From Candidatus Aenigmatarchaeota archaeon (GTDB taxonomy: Archaea; Aenigmatarchaeota; Aenigmatarchaeia; PWEA01), in contig PUKU01000096.1 in NCBI GenBank assembly GCA_003550625.1, positions 1 to 5,473 of the forward strand: a stretch of DNA of 5,473 bases. Direction: 5' to 3'. This document shows positions 1 to 4,697 of the stretch, piece by piece. A program made the position numbers and the translations under genes. How positions within the stretch are numbered: the first letter of the stretch is position 1; every line of letters begins with the position of its first letter. Under the pieces are notes generated by a model. The model was not told the origin of the DNA, searched no databases, and saw only the letters and a program-made list of their open reading frames with translations.

Positions 1-371
1 AATATATCTGGTGTTGTGTTGAAAACTACATTGCTTTCATCTACTATTTCTTTTACGTAGTTATCGTATTCTGATATTATGGCGTATCCATCCGTGTACA
101 TTTTATCATCTTTGTTTACTCTATCCTTCGGATCGACTATGATTCTCTGAACAGTTTTATCAAAGGAAGGCTTCGGCTTTCCACTTCTTGGTATGTAGAT
201 TGCATGCACGGGTGGGTGCAGGTCGAACCTTTTCAACCTCTCTTCATTTATTGCTATTTCATTCCAGTTGAGATCTTTGCTTATATCACATATTTCAGTT
301 TCGTAGATATTTTCAGAAATTTTTTGAAGTCTACCGCTGCAGAAAGGCAGTTTTCTTCTCCAAGAGTACAT
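1..371 (-). CDS. Unrecognised protein, N-terminal 123 residues (truncated by window edge)
   Basis: An open minus-strand frame starts at an ATG at 371-369 and continues past base 1, so only the N-terminus is visible. The peptide begins MYSWRRKLPF and has no signal peptide or membrane helix. It is a mixed charged, probably cytosolic, sequence with Cys at about residues 11 and 28. A Pro/His-rich stretch (LHPPVHAIYIPRSGKPKP) lies at about residues 51-68. Codon use (GAA, AAA, ATA) matches the neighbours, and the opposite-strand frame over the same bases looks like a shadow. The start is supported by a TATA-like element about 26 bases upstream, which implies a leaderless message. It follows the Hsp20 gene on the same strand after 47 bases but appears to have its own promoter. 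I do not recognise the family and assign no function. Confidence 0.7.
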   Translation of the reverse strand, partial: MYSWRRKLPFCSGRLQKISENIYETEICDISKDLNWNEIAINEERLKRFDLHPPVHAIYIPRSGKPKPSFDKTVQRIIVDPKDRVNKDDKMYTDGYAIISEYDNYVKEIVDESNVVFNTTPDI

Positions 372-395
372 CTTATCTTTAGTATAATAGATAGA

Positions 396-405
396 GAATA
401 AATAA
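396..405 (-). promoter_or_regulatory. TATA-like box for the truncated minus-strand gene
   Basis: Read on the minus strand the sequence is TTTATTTATT, centred about 26-29 bases before the ATG at 371. This is the usual archaeal spacing for a transcript that starts at or next to the start codon. No Shine-Dalgarno is present between it and the ATG. The same T-rich run also forms the likely terminator of the upstream Hsp20 gene. Confidence 0.45.
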
Positions 406-412
406 AAAAGTT
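401..412 (-). terminator. T-rich terminator after the Hsp20 gene
   Basis: Just after the Hsp20 stop codon the minus strand reads AACTTTTTTATT, with a run of six T at 409-404. Archaeal transcription commonly ends at such oligo-T tracts without a hairpin. It overlaps the TATA-like box of the next gene, so one tract may serve both purposes. Confidence 0.45.
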
Positions 413-418
413 GGGTGG

Positions 419-850
419 TCACTCGACCTTTATCTTCTTTTCTTTGTCCTTCTTTTTCTTCTTCTTCGGCAGAGTGACCTTCAGGACCCCGTTTTCCATT
501 TTAGCTTCGGCCCTGTCAGACTTTACTTCTTCCGGGAGGGTCACGGTTCTCTTCATACCCCTTTTACTTCTCTCTCTTCTGTAGTAGTTTTCATCGACGA
601 TCTCCTTCTCTCCTTCCTCGTTGCACGATATCATAAGCTGGTTGTCCATCGCTTTTACTGCAACTTTGTCCTTGCTTACGCCTGGTATATCTGCTACAAC
701 TACTATGTTACCGTCTTCTTCCCGGATGTCTACGGGAAAACCTCTCATGGTTCCCGCTGCAGTTGGTCCTCTTTCCCAGAAATCTTTCATCAACTTGTTC
801 ATTTTTTTCTGCATTTCCTCTATCTCATCAAACGGACTTTTGATTGGCAT
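419..850 (-). CDS. hsp20: Hsp20 / alpha-crystallin family small heat-shock protein
   Basis: This 143-residue protein is an ATP-independent holdase chaperone that forms oligomers and binds unfolding proteins in the cytosol. A short N-terminal arm rich in M, K and E (1-37) precedes the alpha-crystallin domain at about 38-129. Family landmarks are visible: ADIPGV at 53-58, the YYRRERS segment at 89-95, TLPEEV at 104-109 and the signature GVLKVTLPK at 121-129. The C-terminal I-x-I-type motif is present as IKV at 140-142 and normally docks onto a neighbouring subunit. Between domain and motif is an unusually basic linker with seven consecutive lysines at 129-135. The start is fixed by a strong Shine-Dalgarno. 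Length and architecture are normal for archaeal Hsp20, and the gene appears intact. An AT-rich inverted repeat overlaps its promoter and could mediate heat-shock control, which is inference. Confidence 0.96.
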   Translation of the reverse strand: MPIKSPFDEIEEMQKKMNKLMKDFWERGPTAAGTMRGFPVDIREEDGNIVVVADIPGVSKDKVAVKAMDNQLMISCNEEGEKEIVDENYYRRERSKRGMKRTVTLPEEVKSDRAEAKMENGVLKVTLPKKKKKKDKEKKIKVE

Positions 851-853
851 GGA

Positions 854-861
854 ATCACCTC
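854..861 (-). promoter_or_regulatory. Strong Shine-Dalgarno of the Hsp20 gene
   Basis: The minus strand reads GAGGTGAT ending 3 bases before the ATG at 850. It is an eight-base match to the archaeal 16S 3' end complement. It supports this ATG and implies a short leader, unlike most other genes in the window. Confidence 0.75.
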
Positions 862-883
862 AACTCTATATTTGTTTTTTGTG

Positions 884-914
884 TTTAAATAAATTAAAAT
901 ATCCTTTATTTAAA
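884..914. promoter_or_regulatory. AT-rich inverted repeat overlapping the Hsp20 promoter
   Basis: Two perfect 10-base arms, TTTAAATAAA at 884-893 and TTTATTTAAA at 905-914, are separated by 11 bases. The left arm read on the minus strand is a TATA-like box (TTTATTTAAA) about 25 bases before a plausible Hsp20 start site near 862, just ahead of the Shine-Dalgarno. Arm centres are 21 bases apart, two helical turns, as expected of a dimeric repressor site. The low sequence complexity makes chance symmetry possible. Confidence 0.4.
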
Positions 915-1018
915 GATTGTGTAAATGTCATTAATCGAGAAAGTAAAATTTATTTTAACTACCGGGAAGCAAGCAAACTATACTGAATTAAAAGCAAATC
1001 TCAAAGTTTTGCATGAAA

Positions 1019-1030
1019 TTTATTAAATAT
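1019..1030 (+). promoter_or_regulatory. TATA box of the methyltransferase gene
   Basis: TTTATTAAATAT is centred about 26 bases before the ATG at 1051, with no Shine-Dalgarno in between, implying a leaderless transcript. A second ATG at 1038 is out of frame and is not used. Confidence 0.55.
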
Positions 1031-1050
1031 CTACCACATGAATTTCTTCT

Positions 1051-1674
1051 ATGGATCCAAAGTATTCAAAAGATATCTACGGTGATAAAGATGCGTACTA
1101 TATGGGATGTCCTGAGATAGTCTCCATACACCTCGCAGAGAGGCTCTCGGAATTTGAAAGTGCAATTGAGCTTTGTTGTGGAGCAGGAATGATATGCGTT
1201 CAACTTGCAAAGAAGATAGACGAAGTTACAGGGGTTGATATAAGAGAAAGAAGAGTAAATAACGCGAGGAAAAACGCGAAGCTGTATAGAGTTTCAGAAA
1301 ATACGAAATTTTTAATTGGTGACGCAACGGACGAAGAGCTGCTTAAAAAACTTTCTGCAGAAGTAGTTGTGCTTGAACCTGACTGGAGTTCAGTCGGAAG
1401 CAAAAAGGATGATCATGTCTCCAATATCAAAAGTACACAGCCTCGTTCTGACAGACTTTTCAAGCTTACTAAAAGGTATATTACTGAAAATATAATATTT
1501 CGGGCGCCGAAGACATTTTCCAAGGAAACATTGAGAGAGCTTGGAACCTGTGAGATAGAAAATGTTCACTGGAATGATGAACTGAAGTTCAAGATAGCAT
1601 ATTACTTTCCTGAGTTAGAAGAAACTACAGAGAAAGACATTCACTTTGATCCAAAGGGACTTCTTGAAGAATAA
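1051..1674 (+). CDS. Class I SAM-dependent methyltransferase, TGS1-like (cap guanine-N2 type)
   Basis: This 207-residue cytosolic protein has a Rossmann-type SAM-binding fold. Motif I is ELCCGAGM at 40-47 and the acidic ribose-binding strand is GVDIRE at 61-66, followed by the N-A-K-LY helix at 71-79. IGDATDEE (89-96) would contact the adenine. The catalytic-loop position reads EPDW at 109-112, where eukaryotic TGS1 has PPW. The C-terminal half, with a CEIE turn followed by DELKFKIAYYF (168-186), resembles the end of the archaeal TGS1-like family. Known relatives methylate the exocyclic N2 of guanosine in RNA. Archaea lack TMG caps, so the substrate here is unknown and might be tRNA, rRNA or another RNA. 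The gene stands alone, divergent from Hsp20, and its stop codon abuts the stop of the convergent regulator gene with no spacer. Methyltransferase is near certain; the subfamily is a motif-based judgement. Confidence 0.82.
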   Translation: MDPKYSKDIYGDKDAYYMGCPEIVSIHLAERLSEFESAIELCCGAGMICVQLAKKIDEVTGVDIRERRVNNARKNAKLYRVSENTKFLIGDATDEELLKKLSAEVVVLEPDWSSVGSKKDDHVSNIKSTQPRSDRLFKLTKRYITENIIFRAPKTFSKETLRELGTCEIENVHWNDELKFKIAYYFPELEETTEKDIHFDPKGLLEE

Positions 1675-2181
1675 CTATCTAACCTTCTTGTAGTAGTAAG
1701 TTATGAGGGCTGCTGCGGTAGCGAAAAGTAGAATCGCAGCCAGTAGATGTAGGTTTCCGTTTGTGGTTTCTACTGCAGTTTCAGTCGCCTCTGGTACCCC
1801 TGCCATGGGTTCTATGTCTGCAGCTTCTTCCATCGTCTGTTTGGCTGTAATGTATGAGAAGAGCTGTTGAACACCAAAAATCCCGGCTATAGCTGAGGAA
1901 GCGAACAGAAGTACCTTCTTTACCCTGTTACCGACGACGTCTTTGCCCTTCTTCGTTAGTTTGTAGTATACCCATTTCTTTCCTTCTTCATCCAACTTGT
2001 TTACGAATCCCGAGTCTAAAAGTTTGCTGAGATGCTCATGGACAGTTGACTTCGAAAGGCCAAGTTTCCTTGATAGCTCTGTTACAGTCATATTCCTCTC
2101 GTCGAGGGACTTTATTATTTCTTTTCTTGTATCGGAGGATAGTACCTTGGCTGTTTCCTCATCTAGTTTAAGACTGGCCAT
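1675..2181 (-). CDS. Membrane-anchored ArsR-type winged-helix regulator (N-terminal HTH, two C-terminal TM helices)
   Basis: This 168-residue protein has an ArsR/MarR-like winged helix at about 5-80. TVTELSRKLGLSKSTVHEHL (32-51) is the helix-turn-helix and KKWVYYKLTKKGK (68-80) the wing. Two hydrophobic helices follow at about 90-111 and 144-164, joined by a 32-residue acidic loop without Cys. Basic residues flank the inner sides (NRVKKV before, YYYKKVR after), so both termini should be cytosolic and the loop outside. It is therefore a candidate one-component membrane regulator. The frame stays open upstream to 2310, but the ATG at 2181 is chosen because the winged helix begins there and a TATA-like box lies 26 bases ahead, and because a longer form would run through the shared promoter. 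It diverges from a secreted four-Cys protein and shares a perfect inverted repeat with it. Autoregulation plus control of that neighbour is inferred. Whether the two helices sense a signal or only tether the protein is unknown. Confidence 0.85.
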   Translation of the reverse strand: MASLKLDEETAKVLSSDTRKEIIKSLDERNMTVTELSRKLGLSKSTVHEHLSKLLDSGFVNKLDEEGKKWVYYKLTKKGKDVVGNRVKKVLLFASSAIAGIFGVQQLFSYITAKQTMEEAADIEPMAGVPEATETAVETTNGNLHLLAAILLFATAAALITYYYKKVR

Positions 2182-2203
2182 ACATCTAAACAGTGAACCT
2201 TCT

Positions 2204-2212
2204 AATTTAAAT
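2204..2212 (-). promoter_or_regulatory. TATA-like box of the membrane winged-helix gene
   Basis: The minus strand reads ATTTAAATT, centred 27 bases before the ATG at 2181. The spacing supports that start and a leaderless transcript; no Shine-Dalgarno is present. Confidence 0.5.
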
Positions 2213-2221
2213 GTTTCAAAA

Positions 2222-2243
2222 ACGTTCGGCTGTGACCGAACGT
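2222..2243. promoter_or_regulatory. Perfect inverted repeat, likely operator between divergent genes
   Basis: Arms ACGTTCGG (2222-2229) and CCGAACGT (2236-2243) are perfect reverse complements separated by six bases (CTGTGA). The arms are GC-rich inside an AT-rich region. The centre, about 2232.5, is about 25 bases from the minus-strand TATA box (2208) and about 26 from the plus-strand one (2259), so a dimer bound here would face both promoters equally. The adjacent winged-helix protein is the natural candidate ligand. The position upstream of each TATA/BRE would suit activation or dual control; this is inference. Confidence 0.7.
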
Positions 2244-2254
2244 ATTCATAACAA

Positions 2255-2263
2255 TTTTTATAG
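2255..2263 (+). promoter_or_regulatory. TATA box of the secreted four-Cys protein gene
   Basis: TTTTTATAG is centred at 2259. Normal archaeal spacing predicts transcription from about 2284-2286. That favours the ATG at 2291, with a leader of a few bases, over the in-frame ATG at 2279. Confidence 0.5.
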
Positions 2264-2290
2264 TCCCGGAACAAAGTCATGAGTGATAAC

Positions 2291-2788
2291 ATGAAGACCG
2301 AACAAATCACTGGAATTGTTGCGTTCCTTCTAATCTCAGCTTTAATGGTTGGTTTCGTATCAGCCGATGGTGCGGATGGTTATGATATAGAGATAGAAAC
2401 GGTCGAGTCCAACTGTCTTTCTGATGGAAATGAAACCGGTATAGTTGAAGTGGAAACTACGGATAACGGTTTGGTTATTAGTGGATTTATGCAGACACCA
2501 AACCCATGTTATGTTGTCAATGTATCAGGTATTGAAAGAGACGGTGATAGGTATATACTGGATCTAGTTCCTGAACCGGAGGAAGGAGTTTGTATCCAGT
2601 GTGTAGGAAATGTAAAGTATGAGCTACTTTTTGCATCGGATGAGTCCGGTGTAGTTGAGGTTTTGCATGATGAAGAAAGGGTCGGTGAGTTTGAGTTCAA
2701 TGGTACAGAAAGCACAGGCAGTGGTTCCGCTGATATGACAGTATTTGAAATTATTTCGAACTGGTTTTCCTCTGTATTCGGTTTCTAA
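2291..2788 (+). CDS. Small secreted protein with conserved TPxPC / CxxC core and hydrophobic C-terminal tail
   Basis: The 165-residue precursor has a signal peptide: MKTEQ, then a hydrophobic core of about 17 residues ending in VSA before DG. The mature part is acidic and beta-rich with four Cys: one in SNCLSDG, one in QTPNPCY and a pair in VCIQCVG. It has three N-glycosylation sequons (NET, NVS, NGT). The core, TPxPCY followed by CxxCVGxVxYE and a VxVxHDxE strand, resembles from memory a family of haloarchaeal secreted or lipoprotein-like hypotheticals of unknown function. The Cys may form two disulfides or bind metal. There is no lipobox. A Gly/Ser linker leads to an aromatic amphipathic tail, ISNWFSSVFGF, ending the protein; it may associate with the membrane. 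An in-frame ATG at 2279 adds four residues, but the TATA position favours 2291. The divergent membrane regulator and shared inverted repeat suggest coordinated expression. Confidence 0.78.
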   Translation: MKTEQITGIVAFLLISALMVGFVSADGADGYDIEIETVESNCLSDGNETGIVEVETTDNGLVISGFMQTPNPCYVVNVSGIERDGDRYILDLVPEPEEGVCIQCVGNVKYELLFASDESGVVEVLHDEERVGEFEFNGTESTGSGSADMTVFEIISNWFSSVFGF

Positions 2789-2819
2789 TTATTCCACATC
2801 AGGGCGTTTCTTACATAGA

Positions 2820-2830
2820 TTTAAATTTAT
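2820..2830 (+). promoter_or_regulatory. TATA-like box of the 63-residue orphan gene
   Basis: TTTAAATTTAT is centred 25 bases before the ATG at 2850, with no Shine-Dalgarno in between. The spacing fits a leaderless transcript and supports this start over the in-frame ATG at 2745, which lies inside the preceding gene. Confidence 0.5.
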
Positions 2831-2849
2831 TAGGAGTAAACTGTTTTGT

Positions 2850-3041
2850 ATGGAACCGAAAAAAGATTCAAGTTCCAGTGGTCCAGATATAAGCTTCAAC
2901 ACACTGACCTGTGTTTATGAGACAGAAAAAGAATCAGATAAAAGAGCAGTCAAGGTAGTGGGTGAAAAGGACAGCCGTACAGAAAATAACAGTGACTGGA
3001 GAAAATACTACAAAGAAATCTACAGAAGCGGAAAGCTCTGA
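2850..3041 (+). CDS. Small charged hypothetical protein (63 residues)
   Basis: This short, very hydrophilic protein begins MEPKKDSSSSGPD and is rich in K, E, D and S. It has one Cys (about residue 21), no membrane segment and no signal peptide. The first third looks disordered. The end, SDWRKYYKEIYRSGKL at 48-63, could form an amphipathic aromatic helix and is the only part that looks like a binding surface. The frame could begin upstream at 2745, but that would overlap the end of the secreted-protein gene in another frame. The ATG at 2850 has a TATA box at the right distance. Its stop lies one base from the stop of the convergent winged-helix gene. I do not recognise a family. The promoter spacing and fit between neighbours are the main evidence that it is real. 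Confidence 0.6.
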   Translation: MEPKKDSSSSGPDISFNTLTCVYETEKESDKRAVKVVGEKDSRTENNSDWRKYYKEIYRSGKL

Positions 3042-3042
3042 T

Positions 3043-3306
3043 TTACTTTTCTGTTACGTAGACTATGAACTTACCTTCAGGAGGTGCTCTTATCTCCAGT
3101 TTTAGATCCTTTACCATCCTGTAATATCTTCTCCTACCCTTTTTGTAGCTCTCTACTATCCCTTCTTTCTCAAGCCTCTGTAGATGGTGTTTTACCCTTT
3201 TACCGTCCATTTTTGTTAGATCCATTATCTCTGATACGTACTTGTCGCCGCGGCTAAGGTGTTTGAGTATCTCGAGTCTTTTTCTGGAGCCAACTATTTC
3301 CAACAT
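3043..3306 (-). CDS. Small ArsR-type winged-helix transcriptional regulator
   Basis: This 87-residue DNA-binding protein is of a compact archaeal ArsR-like type. It opens MLEIVGSRKRLEILKHLSRG, followed by YVSEIMDLTKMDGKRVKHHL (23-42) as the helix-turn-helix and ESYKKGRRRYYRM (52-64) as a strongly basic wing. The short beta tail, LKLEIRAPPEGKF (68-80), is typical of the family as I recall it. There are no Cys/His metal-site clusters of the classical metal-sensing ArsR type, so metal sensing is not indicated. No ligand domain is present. It is divergent from the amphi-Trp gene across 65 bases with nearly overlapping TATA elements and an AT-rich inverted repeat, so it probably regulates itself, its neighbour, or both (inference). 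A TATA-like run 25-30 bases upstream supports this ATG and a leaderless message. Confidence 0.88.
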   Translation of the reverse strand: MLEIVGSRKRLEILKHLSRGDKYVSEIMDLTKMDGKRVKHHLQRLEKEGIVESYKKGRRRYYRMVKDLKLEIRAPPEGKFIVYVTEK

Positions 3307-3323
3307 ATATGTATATAATTACT

Positions 3324-3343
3324 AAAAATATTTATATATTTTT
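3324..3343. promoter_or_regulatory. AT-rich inverted repeat and overlapping divergent TATA elements
   Basis: Arms AAAAATAT (3324-3331) and ATATTTTT (3336-3343) are perfect complements around TTAT. On the minus strand an ATATAAAT-like TATA box centred near 3335 is about 29 bases before the regulator start at 3306. On the plus strand TTTTTATTA (3339-3347) is about 29 bases before the amphi-Trp start at 3372. A protein bound here would cover both promoters. Because the region is almost pure A/T, the symmetry alone is weak evidence. Confidence 0.4.
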
Positions 3344-3371
3344 ATTACCATTGATTGTCTGGGTGTTTTAG

Positions 3372-3647
3372 ATGGAAATTTCAACAAAGGACGAAGGAAG
3401 AAAGACGATAGATGGTAACTTCAGCAAGGAGTTTCTTATGGACAGGAAGGAGCTCAGTGAGTTTCTGAGAAAGCTTGCCGACGAGATAGAAACCGGAAAT
3501 GAGCTAGAACTAAAAACGGACGAGTGGGTGCTTCCTTTCCACTTCAGAGATAACATAGAAGTTGAGATAGAAAAGGACAGGGATGAACTGGAGATAGAGC
3601 TGGAGTTCGATAGACTCGAAGAAAAGGAAAGCCTTAGCATAGGCTAA
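3372..3647 (+). CDS. Amphi-Trp domain family protein
   Basis: This 91-residue cytosolic protein matches the small amphi-Trp domain family found widely in halophilic and other archaea. A helix, MDRKELSEFLRKLADEIETG (23-42), fits the family pattern R-x-E-x-A-x-FLR-x-LAD-x-(I/L)E-x-G. Then come alternating beta strands, including VLPFHF (53-58), NIEVEIE (61-67) and ELEIELEFDR (72-81). In most members I recall, the last strand ends in a Trp; here that position is Phe at 79, and the only Trp is at 52. The function of the family is not established. The protein is very acidic, like many proteins of salt-adapted archaea. It is divergent from a small winged-helix regulator that may control it, has a TATA-like box for a leaderless start, and is followed by a clear T-rich terminator. 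Confidence 0.82.
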   Translation: MEISTKDEGRKTIDGNFSKEFLMDRKELSEFLRKLADEIETGNELELKTDEWVLPFHFRDNIEVEIEKDRDELEIELEFDRLEEKESLSIG

Positions 3648-3656
3648 CCACTCCCC

Positions 3657-3676
3657 TTATTTTTTATTTTTTATTA
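3657..3676 (+). terminator. T-rich terminator after the amphi-Trp gene
   Basis: Nine bases after the stop codon the plus strand carries two runs of six T separated by single A bases, with no hairpin needed. This is a typical archaeal oligo-T terminator and suggests the next gene has its own promoter. Confidence 0.65.
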
Positions 3677-3732
3677 GGTCAAGGAAAACTTACTACGAAG
3701 TTTGTCATGGGATCTCAGTGGTTTTCCGAACA

Positions 3733-3740
3733 TTTTAAGT
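3733..3740 (+). promoter_or_regulatory. Probable TATA-like box of the membrane sensor-regulator gene
   Basis: TTTTAAGT is centred about 28 bases before the ATG at 3765, fitting a leaderless start. A better-looking TATAAATTTAA at 3750-3760 is only about 10 bases from that ATG and would place the start site inside the coding region. The choice is uncertain. Confidence 0.3.
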
Positions 3741-3764
3741 ATTTCTAACTATAAATTTAACAGA

Positions 3765-4658
3765 ATGAAACGTATTATACTGTCGGTGTTTGTGGCTTTT
3801 ATTTTTATAGTTCCTACCGTGGTAGCCAGGACACATCGGGTGGAGTATGATGTAACTGACGGTATTGTTCATGTAAGGGAGGATATATTTCTGGAGCATA
3901 CCAACCAAACCGCAATAAGTTTTTTCGTTGTCGGGGATGCGTACAACATCCGTGCGTGGACCGACTCGGAATATTCAAGATTTCAGATAGATGAAGACGA
4001 TGGTTGGAGAACTATTTCTGTGAATATATCTGATCAAACCAAAAACCTTTCCCTTGAATATATGACCTCCGAACCGCTTGACATAGGAGAAACTTCCTAC
4101 TTTGTTCAGGGTTTTACAGTGGATGAAAGGACTGAAAACATATCTCTGAAGCTCACGCTTCCTGAAGGTGCTGTTCTTTCAAGACCACTGCATGCTCCCC
4201 GTCCGCCCGTAAATCCCGAACCAACACAGGTTACAACCACAGGAAGAAGAATTACGATAGAGTGGGACCTGGAGGAACTGGAGCCTGAAGATGTTTTTTC
4301 TATATTTGTTTCCTATGAGACCGAGAGGTTTGACTGGCTTTATATGGTACCTTTCTTTGTTGTCTTTGGAGCACTTATTGTATTTTTCTACTACAGAACC
4401 AGGAAAGTTGGGGAGGTGGTTGACTCCTTTACACATCTTCTGGACAAGGAAAAAAAGATTGTCAGGGCACTTGCAAAGGCAGATGACATGACTATGTGGC
4501 AGAAAAAACTGGAGTATGAAACCGGATTCACAAAGTCCAAACTCAGCAGGACCCTCAGAAACCTCGAGGAGAGAAATGTTGTCGAGAAAATACCATACGG
4601 AACATCGAACAAGGTAAGGCTTATTCTTGAAAAAGAACCCGAAGAAAGCGAGAACTAA
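3765..4658 (+). CDS. Membrane sensor-regulator: exported beta domain, one TM helix, cytosolic winged helix
   Basis: The 297-residue protein starts with a signal sequence (MKRIILSV, hydrophobic to VVA at about 21). A beta-rich exported domain follows, about 22-188, with several N-x-S/T sequons and a Pro-rich stretch near 145-153. One membrane helix lies at about 191-211 (WLYMVPFF to VFFYY) with RTRK on its inner side. After a linker helix comes a C-terminal winged helix at about 226-288: KKIVRALAKAD, then GFTKSKLSRTLRNLEERNVV (254-273) as the recognition helix region. It has no kinase or receiver, so it is a one-component transmembrane regulator, a design common in archaea. The frame extends upstream to 3702, but the ATG at 3765 gives a proper signal peptide. 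It is followed by a secreted protein whose promoter carries three phased repeats, a plausible target. The signal sensed is unknown. Confidence 0.87.
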   Translation: MKRIILSVFVAFIFIVPTVVARTHRVEYDVTDGIVHVREDIFLEHTNQTAISFFVVGDAYNIRAWTDSEYSRFQIDEDDGWRTISVNISDQTKNLSLEYMTSEPLDIGETSYFVQGFTVDERTENISLKLTLPEGAVLSRPLHAPRPPVNPEPTQVTTTGRRITIEWDLEELEPEDVFSIFVSYETERFDWLYMVPFFVVFGALIVFFYYRTRKVGEVVDSFTHLLDKEKKIVRALAKADDMTMWQKKLEYETGFTKSKLSRTLRNLEERNVVEKIPYGTSNKVRLILEKEPEESEN

Positions 4659-4662
4659 CTGT

Positions 4663-4689
4663 CTTGTTTAAGCTTGTTGCAACTTGTTT
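4663..4689. repeat. Three CTTGTT direct repeats with exact 10-base period
   Basis: CTTGTTT (4663-4669), CTTGTTG (4673-4679) and CTTGTTT (4683-4689) start exactly 10 bases apart, so all three face the same side of the helix. They lie between the membrane regulator stop and the promoter of the next gene. GTTGCAAC, a palindrome, sits across the second and third copies. The layout suits cooperative binding by a regulator, most simply the one encoded just upstream; this is inference. Confidence 0.6.
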
Positions 4690-4697
4690 CGCCCAAT

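Larger units (their letters stand above)
851..1050. other. Divergent intergenic region, no gene seen
   Basis: These 200 bases lie between the divergent Hsp20 and methyltransferase genes. They are very AT-rich, and I found no convincing coding frame, tRNA or C/D-box RNA. They hold the Hsp20 Shine-Dalgarno and inverted repeat at the left and the methyltransferase TATA box at the right. The middle, about 915-1018, has nothing I can assign. Confidence 0.6.

Noticed and set aside
204..401. Plus-strand open frame of 65 codons at the left end
   Set aside because: It lies opposite the truncated minus-strand gene, has a Phe/Tyr/Ile/Ser-rich shadow-type composition and no promoter or Shine-Dalgarno.
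621..986. Plus-strand open frame of 121 codons across the Hsp20 gene
   Set aside because: Antisense to a certain Hsp20 gene; the peptide is low in charge and rich in Ser, Ile and Leu, as expected for a shadow frame.
2182..2310. N-terminal extension of the membrane winged-helix gene to 2310
   Set aside because: It would cross the inverted repeat and overlap the divergent gene start; the TATA box at 2204-2212 places the start at 2181.
3683..3727. GGAAAAC and GTTTTCC inverted arms upstream of the sensor gene
   Set aside because: Seven-base arms with a 31-base spacer and no further pairing are weak as either operator or hairpin.
3726..3733. CCGAACAT resembling one arm of the 2222-2243 operator, before the membrane sensor gene
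   Set aside because: It is a lone half-site, and CCGAAC also occurs inside coding sequence (for example near 4069 and 4216), so chance is sufficient.
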